Of a stretch of DNA of 64,000 nt, positions 1-10,234 are shown one piece after another. The translations under genes were made by a program, and so were the position numbers. A model generated the notes under the pieces. It was not told where the DNA came from. It did no database searches and was given only the letters and a program-made list of their open reading frames with translations. Origin of the DNA: Rhodoferax sp. U2-2l (GTDB lineage Bacteria > Pseudomonadota > Gammaproteobacteria > Burkholderiales > Burkholderiaceae_C); contig NZ_JAJCTH010000019.1 in the NCBI RefSeq assembly GCF_020594515.1, forward strand, positions 39,574 through 103,573, given 5' to 3'. How positions within the stretch are numbered: the first letter of the stretch is position 1; each line of letters opens with the position of its first letter.

Positions 1-128
1 GTCACTGGCTGGCCTGCGCATCCGCCAAGACAAGCGCATCTGCAAGAACCCGACGCACCCCCCGGCCAGCCACACACGCTGCGGGCACCACCAGCCTGTC
101 GTTCCAGCGCGATCTCTAAAATCGCCCC

Positions 129-1286
129 ATGACACTCCCTCCCGGCAACGGCCCCTGCGCACACCCCGTGCCCTATCACACCGCTTTCCTCGAACACGCC
201 TTGGCCCTGGCGCAAAGCTGTCTGCTGCTCACCGCCCCCAATCCGCGGGTCGGCTGTGTCATCACCAGTGCTGACGGCCAGCTCCTGGGCCAGGGCCACA
301 CCCAAAAAGCGGGCGGCCCGCACGCCGAAATCATGGCACTGCGCGACGCCGCAGCCCGTGGCCACGCGGTTCAGGGCGCCACCGCCTACGTCACGCTGGA
401 GCCTTGTGCGCACCAGGGCCGCACCGGCCCGTGTTGCGACGCACTGATTGCCGCAGGCATCCAAAAGGTGGTGGCCACCCACACCGACCCGAATCCGCGC
501 GTGGCCGGCCAGGGGTTTGCGCGCATGCGTTCGGCTGGGATCGACGTGCACGTTTTGGCGCCAGATGACCCTCTGGCGATCGCCTCGCGCGAGCTGAACA
601 TCGGATTTTTCAGCCGCATGATCCGCAAGCGGCCATGGGTCCGTATGAAGATCGCCGCCTCGCTGGACGGTAAAACAGCGCTGACCAACTGCACCAGCCA
701 ATGGATCACCTCGCCCGAGGCGCGGGCGGACGGCCACGCCTGGCGCGCACGTGCCTGCCTGATGCTCACGGGCATCGGCACTGCGCTGGCCGACAACCCC
801 AGGCTGGACGTGCGGTTGGTGGAGACACCCCGACAGCCTGCGGTGGCGCTGGTCGACAGCCACCTGGCCCTGCCGCTGGATGCGGGCTTATTTCTACCCG
901 GTCGCCCCATGTACCTTTGGGCTGCCGACCGACCAGACGACAAATCTTCAGCCCTTGAAACGCGCGGCGCCCAGGTGTTTGTGCGGCCCGATGGCCACGG
1001 CAAGGTGGATTTGGCCGCCATGCTGCAGGACATGGCCGCGCTGGAAATCAACGAACTGCACGTGGAGGCTGGCCACACGCTCAACGGTGCGCTGATATCT
1101 GCGGGGTTGGTGGACGAATTTCTGATTTACCTGGCGCCCAAGCTGCTGGGCCTTGGGCGTGACATGGCCAGCTTTGGCCCCTTGACCGCGTTGTCGCAAG
1201 CCGTGCCGCTGACGTTTGTATCCACCCAGATGGTGGGGCCAGACCTGCGCGTGCTGGCCCGCGTGGCCGGGCGCGACCGGTTTTGA
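129..1286 (+). CDS. ribD: Bifunctional riboflavin deaminase/reductase RibD
   Basis: RibD deaminates the pyrimidine released by GTP cyclohydrolase II and then reduces the ribosyl side chain, the second and third steps of riboflavin synthesis in the cytoplasm. The N-terminal third is a zinc cytidine-deaminase-like domain with HAE at residues 65-67 and a PCAHQGRTGPC motif (zinc cysteines 93 and 102). The C-terminal part from about residue 160 is the DHFR-like reductase. At 385 residues it is full length. It is the first gene of a same-strand riboflavin cluster. A frame open from base 1 stops at 132, overlapping this ATG as ATGA, but that upstream peptide is unconvincing. Confidence 0.96.
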   Translation: MTLPPGNGPCAHPVPYHTAFLEHALALAQSCLLLTAPNPRVGCVITSADGQLLGQGHTQKAGGPHAEIMALRDAAARGHAVQGATAYVTLEPCAHQGRTGPCCDALIAAGIQKVVATHTDPNPRVAGQGFARMRSAGIDVHVLAPDDPLAIASRELNIGFFSRMIRKRPWVRMKIAASLDGKTALTNCTSQWITSPEARADGHAWRARACLMLTGIGTALADNPRLDVRLVETPRQPAVALVDSHLALPLDAGLFLPGRPMYLWAADRPDDKSSALETRGAQVFVRPDGHGKVDLAAMLQDMAALEINELHVEAGHTLNGALISAGLVDEFLIYLAPKLLGLGRDMASFGPLTALSQAVPLTFVSTQMVGPDLRVLARVAGRDRF

Positions 1287-1443
1287 CGTGGCTTCTGTCA
1301 TGCCGGGCACCGCCCCGGGCCCCATCAATTCGGGGTCACGGAGGGTGGATCCAGCCCGCCATGACAGCCAAGGGGTCGCCAATGACAACGCCGAAGCTGC
1401 TGCACCACCCATGGCAGCGCCAATAACCTGCGAAAATACCGGC
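1287..1443 (+). other. ribD-ribE spacer with inverted repeat
   Basis: This 157-base spacer carries the inverted repeat CTGTCATG (1295-1302) and CATGACAG (1360-1367). I looked for FMN-riboswitch core sequences and did not see them. No terminator T-run is present, so read-through into ribE is likely. Confidence 0.4.
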
Positions 1444-2076
1444 ATGTTTACAGGAATCATCACCGGCCTCGGCCGTATCTCTGGCGTCCAGAACTTGGGC
1501 GACTCCGCCAGTCATGGCAAACGTCTCACCCTCACCTGCCCCGCACATTACCTCGACGATGTGGTGTTGGGCGACAGCATTGCGCTCAACGGCGCCTGCA
1601 TGACGGTGACCTCGCTGGACGCCGCAGCGCAGCAGTTCACCGTGGATATCTCCGCCGAGTCACTGGACAAAACCGCCGCGCTGGACGCGGTGGGCGGGGT
1701 CAACCTGGAAAAAGCCCTGCGTGCCAATGATCGCCTGGGCGGCCACATGGTGTCCGGCCATGTGGACGGCATCGGCCAGGTGACCCGCTTTGAGCAAGTG
1801 GGGGAAAGCTGGGTGCTGCAGATTTTGGCGCCCGCTGCCATGGGCAAATACCTGGCTTACAAAGGCTCGATCACCGTCAACGGTGTCAGCCTGACCGTCA
1901 ACAGTGTGCAAGACCTTGCTGACGGCTGCCAGGTGACCATCAACCTGATTCCGCACACCCTCCAGAACACCACCCTGGGCACCCTGGCGGCTGGCAAACG
2001 GGTCAATCTGGAGATTGACCTGATCGCACGCTACGTTGAACGCATGCTCAGCCCGGCCGCATCACACGCCGCTTAA
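1444..2076 (+). CDS. ribE: Riboflavin synthase alpha subunit
   Basis: This enzyme dismutates two molecules of 6,7-dimethyl-8-ribityllumazine to riboflavin and a pyrimidinedione, the last step of the pathway. The start is set at ATG 1444 because the protein then begins [10 protein letters not shown], the invariant N-terminus of the family; the frame is open further upstream but that part has no family character. The 210 residues contain two tandem lumazine-binding barrels, the second recognisable from [11 protein letters not shown] near residue 100. It lies between ribD and ribBX on the same strand. Confidence 0.96.
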   Translation: MFTGIITGLGRISGVQNLGDSASHGKRLTLTCPAHYLDDVVLGDSIALNGACMTVTSLDAAAQQFTVDISAESLDKTAALDAVGGVNLEKALRANDRLGGHMVSGHVDGIGQVTRFEQVGESWVLQILAPAAMGKYLAYKGSITVNGVSLTVNSVQDLADGCQVTINLIPHTLQNTTLGTLAAGKRVNLEIDLIARYVERMLSPAASHAA

Positions 2077-2118
2077 GCCGAGACTGGCTTTTTCCCTTTT
2101 TTTGAAAATTTTTTGCCT

Positions 2119-3234
2119 ATGACAACCCTGCAACCCGTGGCCATTTCCCCCGTCGAAGACATCGTGGCCGACATCAAGGCTGGGCGCATGGTGATCCTGG
2201 TCGATGAAGAAGACCGCGAAAACGAAGGTGACCTGATCATGGCCGCCGACCACGTCACCGCCGAGGCGGTCAACTTCATGGCGCGTTATGGCCGTGGCCT
2301 GATCTGCCTGACGTTGACCAAAGAACGCTGCGAACGCCTGCAACTGCCGCCCATGGCCGCGCGCAATGGCGACAAAAAAGGCACGGCGTTCACCGTGTCC
2401 ATCGAAGCGGCCGAAGGCGTCACCACCGGTATTTCCGCCGCCGACCGGGCCCGCACCGTGCAGGCCGCCGTGGCCAAAAACGCCCAACCCGACGATCTGG
2501 TGCAGCCTGGCCACATCTTCCCGCTGCAAGCCGTGGATGGCGGTGTGCTGATGCGCGCTGGCCACACCGAGGCCGGTTGCGACCTGGCCGCCATGGCGGG
2601 CTGCGAACCGGCGGCCATGATCTGCGAAATCATGAAGGACGACGGCACCATGGCCCGGCTGCCGGATTTGCAGCTGTTTGCCGCCGAACACGGCCTCAAG
2701 ATCGGCACCATTGCCGACATGATCCACCACCGCAGCCGGGTCGAGTCCTTGGTGGAGCATGTGGGGCAGCGCCCGTTCAACACCGCTTTTGGCCAGTTCA
2801 CCGCCCACGCCTTCAAGGACAAAGCCGCCCATGGCGTGCACCTGGCGCTGGTCATGGGCGAGTGGACGGCTGACGACACCGTGCTGGCCCGCGTGCACGA
2901 GCCACTGTCGGTGCTGGACGCGCTTGAAAAAGGCCGCGCCATGCATTCCTGGAGCCTGGAAGCCAGCCTGACCCGCGTGGCCGCCGAGGGCAAAGGCGTG
3001 GTTGTTTTCCTCAACTGCGGCGAAAGCGGCGCCCAGCTGTTGGCCCAGTTTGAAGGCACGGCACGCGCCAGCCACGGCCCCGAGCGCGGTCGCCTGGACC
3101 TGCGCACCTACGGCGTGGGCGCGCAGATCTTGCGCGAATGCGGCGTGCACAAGATGAAGCTGCTGGGCAACCCGCGCCGCATGCCCAGCATGGCCGGTTA
3201 CGGCCTGGAAATTGTGGGCTATGTCGCGCAGTAG
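2119..3234 (+). CDS. ribB: 3,4-dihydroxy-2-butanone-4-phosphate synthase with degenerate GTP cyclohydrolase II-like domain (RibBX type)
   Basis: The N-terminal domain (about residues 10-205) makes the four-carbon riboflavin precursor from ribulose 5-phosphate; the metal/substrate motif [11 protein letters not shown] is intact and a second signature, HTEAGCDLA, is present. The C-terminal half has the GTP cyclohydrolase II fold ([20 protein letters not shown] is recognisable), but the zinc-cysteine segment normally written CLTGD...CDCG is replaced by [19 protein letters not shown], so it should not be an active cyclohydrolase. Such RibBX hybrids are known in Proteobacteria, and a separate ribA is expected elsewhere. 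A TTG at 2113 is an alternative start. Confidence 0.92.
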   Translation: MTTLQPVAISPVEDIVADIKAGRMVILVDEEDRENEGDLIMAADHVTAEAVNFMARYGRGLICLTLTKERCERLQLPPMAARNGDKKGTAFTVSIEAAEGVTTGISAADRARTVQAAVAKNAQPDDLVQPGHIFPLQAVDGGVLMRAGHTEAGCDLAAMAGCEPAAMICEIMKDDGTMARLPDLQLFAAEHGLKIGTIADMIHHRSRVESLVEHVGQRPFNTAFGQFTAHAFKDKAAHGVHLALVMGEWTADDTVLARVHEPLSVLDALEKGRAMHSWSLEASLTRVAAEGKGVVVFLNCGESGAQLLAQFEGTARASHGPERGRLDLRTYGVGAQILRECGVHKMKLLGNPRRMPSMAGYGLEIVGYVAQ

Positions 3235-3258
3235 CCACCCCACCTGATTGGATCACCC

Positions 3259-3735
3259 ATGCTGATTGCAAACCAAGGCGCGCTTGACGCCGCCAACCCC
3301 CTGTTGAACGGCGCCAAAATGAGCATCGGCATCGTGCAGGCGCGCTTCAATGCCGACATCACCGATGCCTTGGCGCAGGCCTGCCGCGCCGAACTCATCG
3401 CCCTGGGTGTGGCCGAGGAGCACATCACCCTGGTCCAGGTACCTGGCGCGCTGGAAGTGCCGGTGGCCTTGATGGCCCTGGCCGAGAGGCGCAAATTTGA
3501 CGCGCTGGTGGCGCTGGGCTGCATCATCCGCGGCGAAACCTACCATTTTGAACTGGTGGCCAACGAGTCAGGCGCGGGTGTCAGCCGCGTCTCGCTGGAC
3601 TACCAGCTCCCCATTGCCAACGCCATCCTCACCGTCGAAAACATGGCCCAAGCCGTGGCCCGCCAGACCGACAAGGGTCGTGACGCGGCACGTGCGGCGG
3701 TCGAGATGGCCAACCTGCTCGAAAGTATTGAATGA
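3259..3735 (+). CDS. ribH: 6,7-dimethyl-8-ribityllumazine synthase
   Basis: RibH condenses the pyrimidine from RibD with the dihydroxybutanone phosphate from RibB, giving the substrate of riboflavin synthase. The protein has 158 residues, normal for the family, with the motif [17 protein letters not shown] carrying the catalytic histidine, and [11 protein letters not shown] upstream. It follows ribBX by 24 bases and its stop overlaps the nusB start as ATGA (3732-3735), implying one transcript and coupled translation. Confidence 0.97.
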   Translation: MLIANQGALDAANPLLNGAKMSIGIVQARFNADITDALAQACRAELIALGVAEEHITLVQVPGALEVPVALMALAERRKFDALVALGCIIRGETYHFELVANESGAGVSRVSLDYQLPIANAILTVENMAQAVARQTDKGRDAARAAVEMANLLESIE

Positions 3736-4274
3736 GTGAATCAAGCCACCCCGGCCCCAACAAACGCCCACCCCGCCAGCCCCGCAAGGGCCTGACCAGC
3801 ACCGGCGCACGCAAAGCGGCCAGCAAATCCGACCGCTCCCGCGCCCGTGAATTTGCCCTGCAAGGCCTCTACCAGGTGCTGGTCGGCAAAAATCCGCTGG
3901 ACGATGTGGACGCCTTCACCCGCGACCTGGCCGGGTTTTCCAAAGCCGACGCGGTGCATTTTGATGCGCTGTTGCACGGCTGCACCGAGCACGCGGCTGA
4001 GCTGGACGCGCAGATTCAACCCGCGCTGGACCGCCCTTTGACCGAGATCTCGCCGGTGGAACACGCCTGCATGTGGATCGGTGTCTATGAGTTGGCCCAC
4101 TGCCCGGACGTCCCGTGGCGCGTGGTGCTCAACGAGTGTATTGAGCTGGCCAAGGAGTTTGGCGGCACCGACGGCCACAAGTATGTGAACGCCGTGCTCA
4201 ACAGCCTGGCCCGCCAGCTGCGCGAGGCCGAAGTGGCAGCCGACCGCACCTCGGGCCACAACAAGTCTGCCTGA
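3732..4274 (+). CDS. nusB: Transcription antitermination factor NusB
   Basis: NusB binds boxA RNA with NusE (ribosomal protein S10) and supports antitermination of rRNA operons. The family body starts at about residue 35 ([14 protein letters not shown]) and ends with [17 protein letters not shown]. The first 35 residues are a basic, proline-rich extension ([11 protein letters not shown]) common in betaproteobacterial NusB. Coupling to ribH is a conserved arrangement. Confidence 0.96.
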   Translation: MSESSHPGPNKRPPRQPRKGLTSTGARKAASKSDRSRAREFALQGLYQVLVGKNPLDDVDAFTRDLAGFSKADAVHFDALLHGCTEHAAELDAQIQPALDRPLTEISPVEHACMWIGVYELAHCPDVPWRVVLNECIELAKEFGGTDGHKYVNAVLNSLARQLREAEVAADRTSGHNKSA

Positions 4275-4276
4275 CC

Positions 4277-5461
4277 ATGAACGTGTCCGAGCGCGCCCAG
4301 CGCATTGAGCCGTTTTATGTGATGGAGGTCGCCAAGGCCGCGCAGGCCTTGGCCGCCAGCACGGCTGACTCGGCCCGGCCGATGATTTACCTGAACATCG
4401 GCGAGCCCGATTTCACCGCACCGCCGCTGGTGCAGCAGGCCGCCAAGCGCGCCATCCGCGACGGCCTCACGCAGTACACCCCAGCCACCGGCCTGCCTGA
4501 ATTGCGCGCGCGCATCAGCCAGTGGTATGCGCAGCGTTTTGGTGCGAGCGTGCCCGCACACCGGATCGTGATCACCGCCGGTGCCTCGGCCGCGCTGCAA
4601 CTGGCAACCCTGGCGCTGATCAACCCGGGTGACGAGGTGCTGATGCCCGACCCCTGCTACCCGTGCAACCGGCACTTTGTGACGGCAGCGGATGGCAAAG
4701 CGGTGTTGATCCCCACCACGGCGGCCGAGCGCTTTCAGCTCAGCCACCACAAAGTGGCCGCAGCATGGCGCCCCCAGACGCGTGGCGTGTTGCTGGCTTC
4801 ACCCTCCAACCCCACCGGCACCTCCATTGCGCTGTCAGAACTGCAGCGTATTCATGAGGTGGTACGTGGGCATGGTGGCGTATCGATCATTGACGAGATT
4901 TACTTGGGCCTGAGCCATGAGGCCGAGTTTGGCCAGACTGCGCTGGCCCTGGACGACCAGATCATCAGCGTCAACAGCTTTTCCAAATACTTCAACATGA
5001 CCGGCTGGCGCCTGGGCTGGCTGGTGGTGCCGGACGCGCTGGTGCCGGTGATTGAGCGCCTCGCGCAAAACCTGTTCATCTGCCCCAGCACCATCGCCCA
5101 GCATGCCGCGCTGGCGTGTTTTGAGGCCGAGAGCCTGTTGGAATACGAGCGTCGCCGCCAGGAGTTCAAGGCCCGGCGCGATTTTTTCATTCCCGCGCTC
5201 AACGCCCTGGGCCTGACCGTGCCGGTGATGCCCGATGGCGCCTTCTACGCCTGGGCCGACGGCTCAGCCGCCTGTCAGAAGCTGGGCGTGCAAGGCAGCT
5301 GGGACCTGGCGTTTGAGTTGATGAACCGGGCCCGCGTGGCGGTCACGCCCGGGCGCGACTTTGGCCACTTTGAAACCGGCCGTTTCATCCGGCTGTCCAC
5401 CGCCAACTCGATGGCGCAACTGCGCGAGGCGATTGACCGGCTACGCGCTGTGCTGGCATGA
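4277..5461 (+). CDS. PLP-dependent class I/II aminotransferase
   Basis: A 394-residue fold-type I aminotransferase of the aspartate/alanine branch. The Schiff-base lysine is K237 in SFSKYFNMTGWRLGW. NIGEPDF near the N-terminus, SPSNPTG and the C-terminal FIRLSTANS with its carboxylate-binding arginine are all present. The precise amino acid pair cannot be read from sequence; the family includes alanine- and aspartate-type enzymes. It starts 2 bases after nusB and overlaps ybgC by 4 bases, so it sits inside a continuous plus-strand run from ribD to tolA. Confidence 0.88.
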   Translation: MNVSERAQRIEPFYVMEVAKAAQALAASTADSARPMIYLNIGEPDFTAPPLVQQAAKRAIRDGLTQYTPATGLPELRARISQWYAQRFGASVPAHRIVITAGASAALQLATLALINPGDEVLMPDPCYPCNRHFVTAADGKAVLIPTTAAERFQLSHHKVAAAWRPQTRGVLLASPSNPTGTSIALSELQRIHEVVRGHGGVSIIDEIYLGLSHEAEFGQTALALDDQIISVNSFSKYFNMTGWRLGWLVVPDALVPVIERLAQNLFICPSTIAQHAALACFEAESLLEYERRRQEFKARRDFFIPALNALGLTVPVMPDGAFYAWADGSAACQKLGVQGSWDLAFELMNRARVAVTPGRDFGHFETGRFIRLSTANSMAQLREAIDRLRAVLA

Positions 5462-5898
5462 GCCGCGTGGCTGCGCCGCCGTCGGGCGCCGAAGCAGCAC
5501 CGTTTGGCTGGCCGGTTCGGGTGTATTGGGAAGACACCGATGCCGGTGGCATCGTCTACTACGCCAACTACCTGAAGTTTTTTGAACGCGCCCGCACCGA
5601 ATGGCTGCGTGAGCGCGGTATCCACCAGCAAGCCCTGAAGCTGGAGACCGGCGGCATGTTCGTGGTGAGCGAAGCGCGGGTCAAATACGTGAAGAGCGCC
5701 CGGCTGGACGATGAACTTTGGCTGACCACCTCACTCACAGAGTCGGGCCGCGCCGCCATGACCCTTCATCAGCAGGCCCATTTGAAACACGCGGGCGCGC
5801 CTGTGTTGCTGTGCGAAGCCACCATCCGGGCCAGTTGGGTCAATGCGCTCGGTAAACCCACCCGAATTCCCCAAGTTATCCTGGACAAGCTGTTATGA
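5458..5898 (+). CDS. ybgC: YbgC-type acyl-CoA thioesterase of the Tol-Pal cluster
   Basis: A single hotdog-fold thioesterase of 146 residues. The signature YWEDTDAGGIVYYANYL carries the catalytic aspartate, and FFERARTEWLR follows it. YbgC hydrolyses acyl-CoA or acyl-ACP and is nearly always the first gene of the tol operon, as here: its stop overlaps the tolQ start (ATGA at 5895). Confidence 0.95.
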   Translation: MSRVAAPPSGAEAAPFGWPVRVYWEDTDAGGIVYYANYLKFFERARTEWLRERGIHQQALKLETGGMFVVSEARVKYVKSARLDDELWLTTSLTESGRAAMTLHQQAHLKHAGAPVLLCEATIRASWVNALGKPTRIPQVILDKLL

Positions 5899-6584
5899 AT
5901 CAAGACCTTTCTATCCTGAGCATGGTGCTCAATGCCAGCCTGGTGGTGCAACTGGTGATGTTGTTGCTGATGGGCATCTCCATTGCCAGCTGGGCCGCCA
6001 TCTTCCGCAAGCTGTTTTCTATCGGCAAGGTCAAGGCGCTCAACGACAGCTTTGAGCGTGAGTTCTGGTCAGGCAGCAGCCTCAACGACCTGTTTGCCGG
6101 TGCCGCCAGAAACGCCAAAACCTCCGGACCGATGGAACGCATTTTTGCCAGCGGCATGCGCGAATACCAAAAACTGCGCGAAAAACGCATTGCCGACCCC
6201 GGCACGCTGGTGGACGGCGCCCGCCGCGCCATGCGCGCCAGCCTGCAGCGCGAGATGGACGTGATCGAAACGCACCTGTCGTTTCTGGCCTCGGTGGGTT
6301 CGGTGTCGCCGTATGTGGGCCTGTTCGGCACCGTCTGGGGCATCATGCACTCGTTCACCGGGCTGGCGGCGATGACCCAAGTGACGCTGGCCACGGTGGC
6401 GCCGGGCATTGCCGAGGCGCTGGTGGCCACGGCCATTGGCCTGTTTGCCGCCATTCCGGCAGTGGTGGCCTACAACCGCTTTGCGCGCGACATTGACCGC
6501 ATCGCCATCCGGCTGGAGACCTTCATTGAAGAGTTCACCAACATCCTGCAGCGCAATGTAGGCGCGCAGGCCGTGAGTCACTGA
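5895..6584 (+). CDS. tolQ: Tol-Pal system inner membrane protein TolQ
   Basis: TolQ forms with TolR the proton channel that energises TolA for outer-membrane constriction during division. The protein is 229 residues with a first membrane helix near residues 15-37, a cytoplasmic region carrying MERIFASGMREYQKL, and two C-terminal helices (SVGSVSPYVGLFGTVWGIM and the stretch containing GIAEALVATAIGLFAAIPAV). This is the MotA/TolQ/ExbB pattern. Tol rather than Exb identity follows from ybgC upstream and tolR-tolA downstream. Confidence 0.96.
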   Translation: MNQDLSILSMVLNASLVVQLVMLLLMGISIASWAAIFRKLFSIGKVKALNDSFEREFWSGSSLNDLFAGAARNAKTSGPMERIFASGMREYQKLREKRIADPGTLVDGARRAMRASLQREMDVIETHLSFLASVGSVSPYVGLFGTVWGIMHSFTGLAAMTQVTLATVAPGIAEALVATAIGLFAAIPAVVAYNRFARDIDRIAIRLETFIEEFTNILQRNVGAQAVSH

Positions 6585-6598
6585 AGCAGGAGCCGCAC

Positions 6599-7018
6599 AT
6601 GCCAGCCGTTGCAAGCCGGGGTCGGGGCCGCCGCACCATCAACGAGATCAACATGGTGCCCTTCATCGACGTGATGCTGGTGCTGCTGATCATCTTCATG
6701 GTGACCGCGCCGCTGATCGCCCCCAGCATGATCGACCTGCCCAGCGTGGGCAAAGCGGCCAAACAGCCGGACCAGGTGGTGCAGATCATCATTGGCAAAA
6801 ACGACAGCCTCGAGATGAAACTCAAGGACACCACCACGTCCATCACCCTGAAAGAAGTCGCCAGCGCGGTGAAGCAGGCGCAGGCCGGGGCTGACAACCC
6901 GGCAGTGGTGATCAGCGCCGACAAAACCGTCAAATACGAAACCGTGGTGAAGGTCATGGACACGCTGCAGCGCGCCGGGGTGGCCCGCGTGGGCCTGTCG
7001 GTGCAGCTGGCGAACTAA
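6599..7018 (+). CDS. tolR: Tol-Pal system protein TolR
   Basis: TolR is a 139-residue single-span inner membrane protein that pairs with TolQ. The transmembrane helix (about residues 20-40) contains the proton-carrying aspartate in NMVPFIDVMLVLLIIFMV, and the remainder is the periplasmic ExbD/TolR domain. A purine-rich AGGAG motif lies just before the ATG. It follows tolQ by 14 bases. Confidence 0.96.
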   Translation: MPAVASRGRGRRTINEINMVPFIDVMLVLLIIFMVTAPLIAPSMIDLPSVGKAAKQPDQVVQIIIGKNDSLEMKLKDTTTSITLKEVASAVKQAQAGADNPAVVISADKTVKYETVVKVMDTLQRAGVARVGLSVQLAN

Positions 7019-7028
7019 GAGGCTGACC

Positions 7029-7946
7029 ATGCACGCAGGCGCCGACCGGCTCGAATTTGCCCCCCCGCCCACACCCGGCCTGCTGCGCGCGCTGGGTCTG
7101 GCGGTGCTGGCGCATGCGCTTCTGCTGGTCGCCCTCACCTGGAGCGTGGCCTGGAAGCACGACAACCAGATCATCAGCGCCGAGGCCGAGTTGTGGTCTG
7201 CCGTGCCCGCCGAGGCCGCGCCACGCCTGGCCGAGCCACCACCAGCACCCGAACCGCCGCCCCCGCCACCACGCCCCAAAGCCCCGCCCGTGGTGACGCC
7301 ACCCGCCCCGCCCAAGGTCGACATTGCGCTGCAGCAGGAAAAGCTGCGCAAACAGAAAGAACTGGCCCGGCTCGAAGAGATCAAACAGGACAAACTCAAA
7401 CAACAGCTGGAAAAAGAGCGCCTGGAGAAAGACCAGCGCGACAAAGCCCGCCTTGAGAAGCAGAAACAGGACAAACTCAAGCAAGACAAACTCAAAGCCG
7501 AGCAAGACAAACTGAAAGCGGAAAAGGCCCAGCAAGCCGCCCAGGACAAAAACCAAGCCGCGCTGGAAGCCAAACAACTCGAAGCCCAGCGCCAGAAAAA
7601 CCTGCAGCGCATGGCGGGTCTGGCTGGCGCCACCGGGGGTGCCAACGCCACCGGCAACGCCTTGAAATCGTCCGGACCATCAGCCAGCTACGGTGGGCGC
7701 ATCCGCGCACGCATCAAGCCCAACATCGTTTTCATTGAGGAAATTGTGGGCAACCCCACCACCGAGGTCGAGGTACGCACGGCACCGGACGGCACCATCG
7801 TCGGTCGCAAGATCACCAAGAGCAGCGGCAACAAGGGCTGGGACGACGCGGTGCTTCGCGCCATCGACAAGACCGAGGTGCTGCCGCGCGACGTCGACGG
7901 CAGCATGCCAAGCGCCCTGTTGCTGGTGTTCCGACCCAAAGACTGA
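7029..7946 (+). CDS. tolA: Cell-envelope integrity protein TolA (TonB-like)
   Basis: TolA spans the periplasm from TolQR to Pal/TolB. The 305-residue protein has one N-terminal membrane helix (about 20-40), a proline-rich stretch (PPAPEPPPPPPRPK), a long lysine/glutamine-rich helical region (about 95-195) built from degenerate repeats such as KQDKLKQDKLKAEQDKLKAE, and a C-terminal globular domain starting around YGGRIRARIKPNIVF. It is the last gene of the tol run here; tolB and pal are not next, as thiC lies downstream in the opposite direction. Confidence 0.95.
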   Translation: MHAGADRLEFAPPPTPGLLRALGLAVLAHALLLVALTWSVAWKHDNQIISAEAELWSAVPAEAAPRLAEPPPAPEPPPPPPRPKAPPVVTPPAPPKVDIALQQEKLRKQKELARLEEIKQDKLKQQLEKERLEKDQRDKARLEKQKQDKLKQDKLKAEQDKLKAEKAQQAAQDKNQAALEAKQLEAQRQKNLQRMAGLAGATGGANATGNALKSSGPSASYGGRIRARIKPNIVFIEEIVGNPTTEVEVRTAPDGTIVGRKITKSSGNKGWDDAVLRAIDKTEVLPRDVDGSMPSALLLVFRPKD

Positions 7947-7957
7947 GCCCTCACTCT

Positions 7958-7983
7958 TTAAAAAATTGGGCCGTAGCCCATTT

Positions 7984-7986
<3 letters not shown>
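7958..7986. terminator. Bidirectional terminator between tolA and thiC
   Basis: A perfect TGGGC-CGTA-GCCCA hairpin (7968-7981) is flanked by an A-run on the left and a T-rich stretch on the right, so it can end transcription of tolA (+) and thiC (-). Both genes stop within 40 bases of it. Confidence 0.7.
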
Positions 7987-9942
<1,956 letters not shown>

Positions 9943-9995
9943 TCAACCTGGGAAGATCTTGTGAGCCGCCCTCAGGTGCACCGATGCCAATTGCG

Positions 9996-10090
9996 TTGTT
10001 CCCTACGCGGGCATGACCCCGATCAGGTTCAGCGGGTTCCACAGGAGTGGTCTCAGCCTCGACTTTCGTCTCTGGCGCCCCGACAAGCCT
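9996..10090 (-). promoter_or_regulatory. TPP riboswitch (THI element) of thiC
   Basis: Read on the minus strand from 10090 down, the sequence shows the thi-box landmarks in order: GGGGCGCC, the invariant GGCTGAGA, ACCCGCTGAACCTGATC, and a closing GGGTCATGCCCGCG stem followed by TAGGGA. This is the complete TPP aptamer order. It lies about 100 bases before the thiC start, so control would act on thiC transcription or translation. Confidence 0.95.
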
Positions 10091-10181
10091 GTTCAGTGTA
10101 AACGCAGCCGCGCAAGGTGGGCAAAACTGCGGGGCGCTTCAAACCGATGTGGCCATCTGCCAAAACCACATCCCCTTATTT

Positions 10182-10234
10182 GATAGCTGCTCGCCTTTGA
10201 AAAATAAGGGCTAGAGACCCATTTCAGTCATAAA
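10182..10234. repeat. Short interspersed repeat next to dnaE stop (copy 1)
   Basis: An AT-richer block reading ATAGCTGCTCGCC, then AAAATAAGGGCTAGAGACCC. CCCTTATTT at 10173-10181 pairs with AAAATAAGGG at 10201-10210, forming a hairpin just after the dnaE stop. The TAAGGGC-AGAG-CC-ATTT-GTCAT skeleton recurs at 44293-44348. I recall such repeats as common between genes of Comamonadaceae. It may also serve as the dnaE terminator. Confidence 0.55.

Noticed and set aside
1..132. Possible 3' end of an upstream gene overlapping ribD as ATGA
   Set aside because: The frame is open from base 1 to 132, but the 43-residue peptide is proline- and histidine-rich with no recognisable family; a longer upstream sequence is needed.
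1287..1443. Possible FMN riboswitch upstream of ribE or ribBX
   Set aside because: None of the conserved FMN-aptamer blocks is present in 1-128, 1287-1443 or 2077-2118; only a plain inverted repeat was found.
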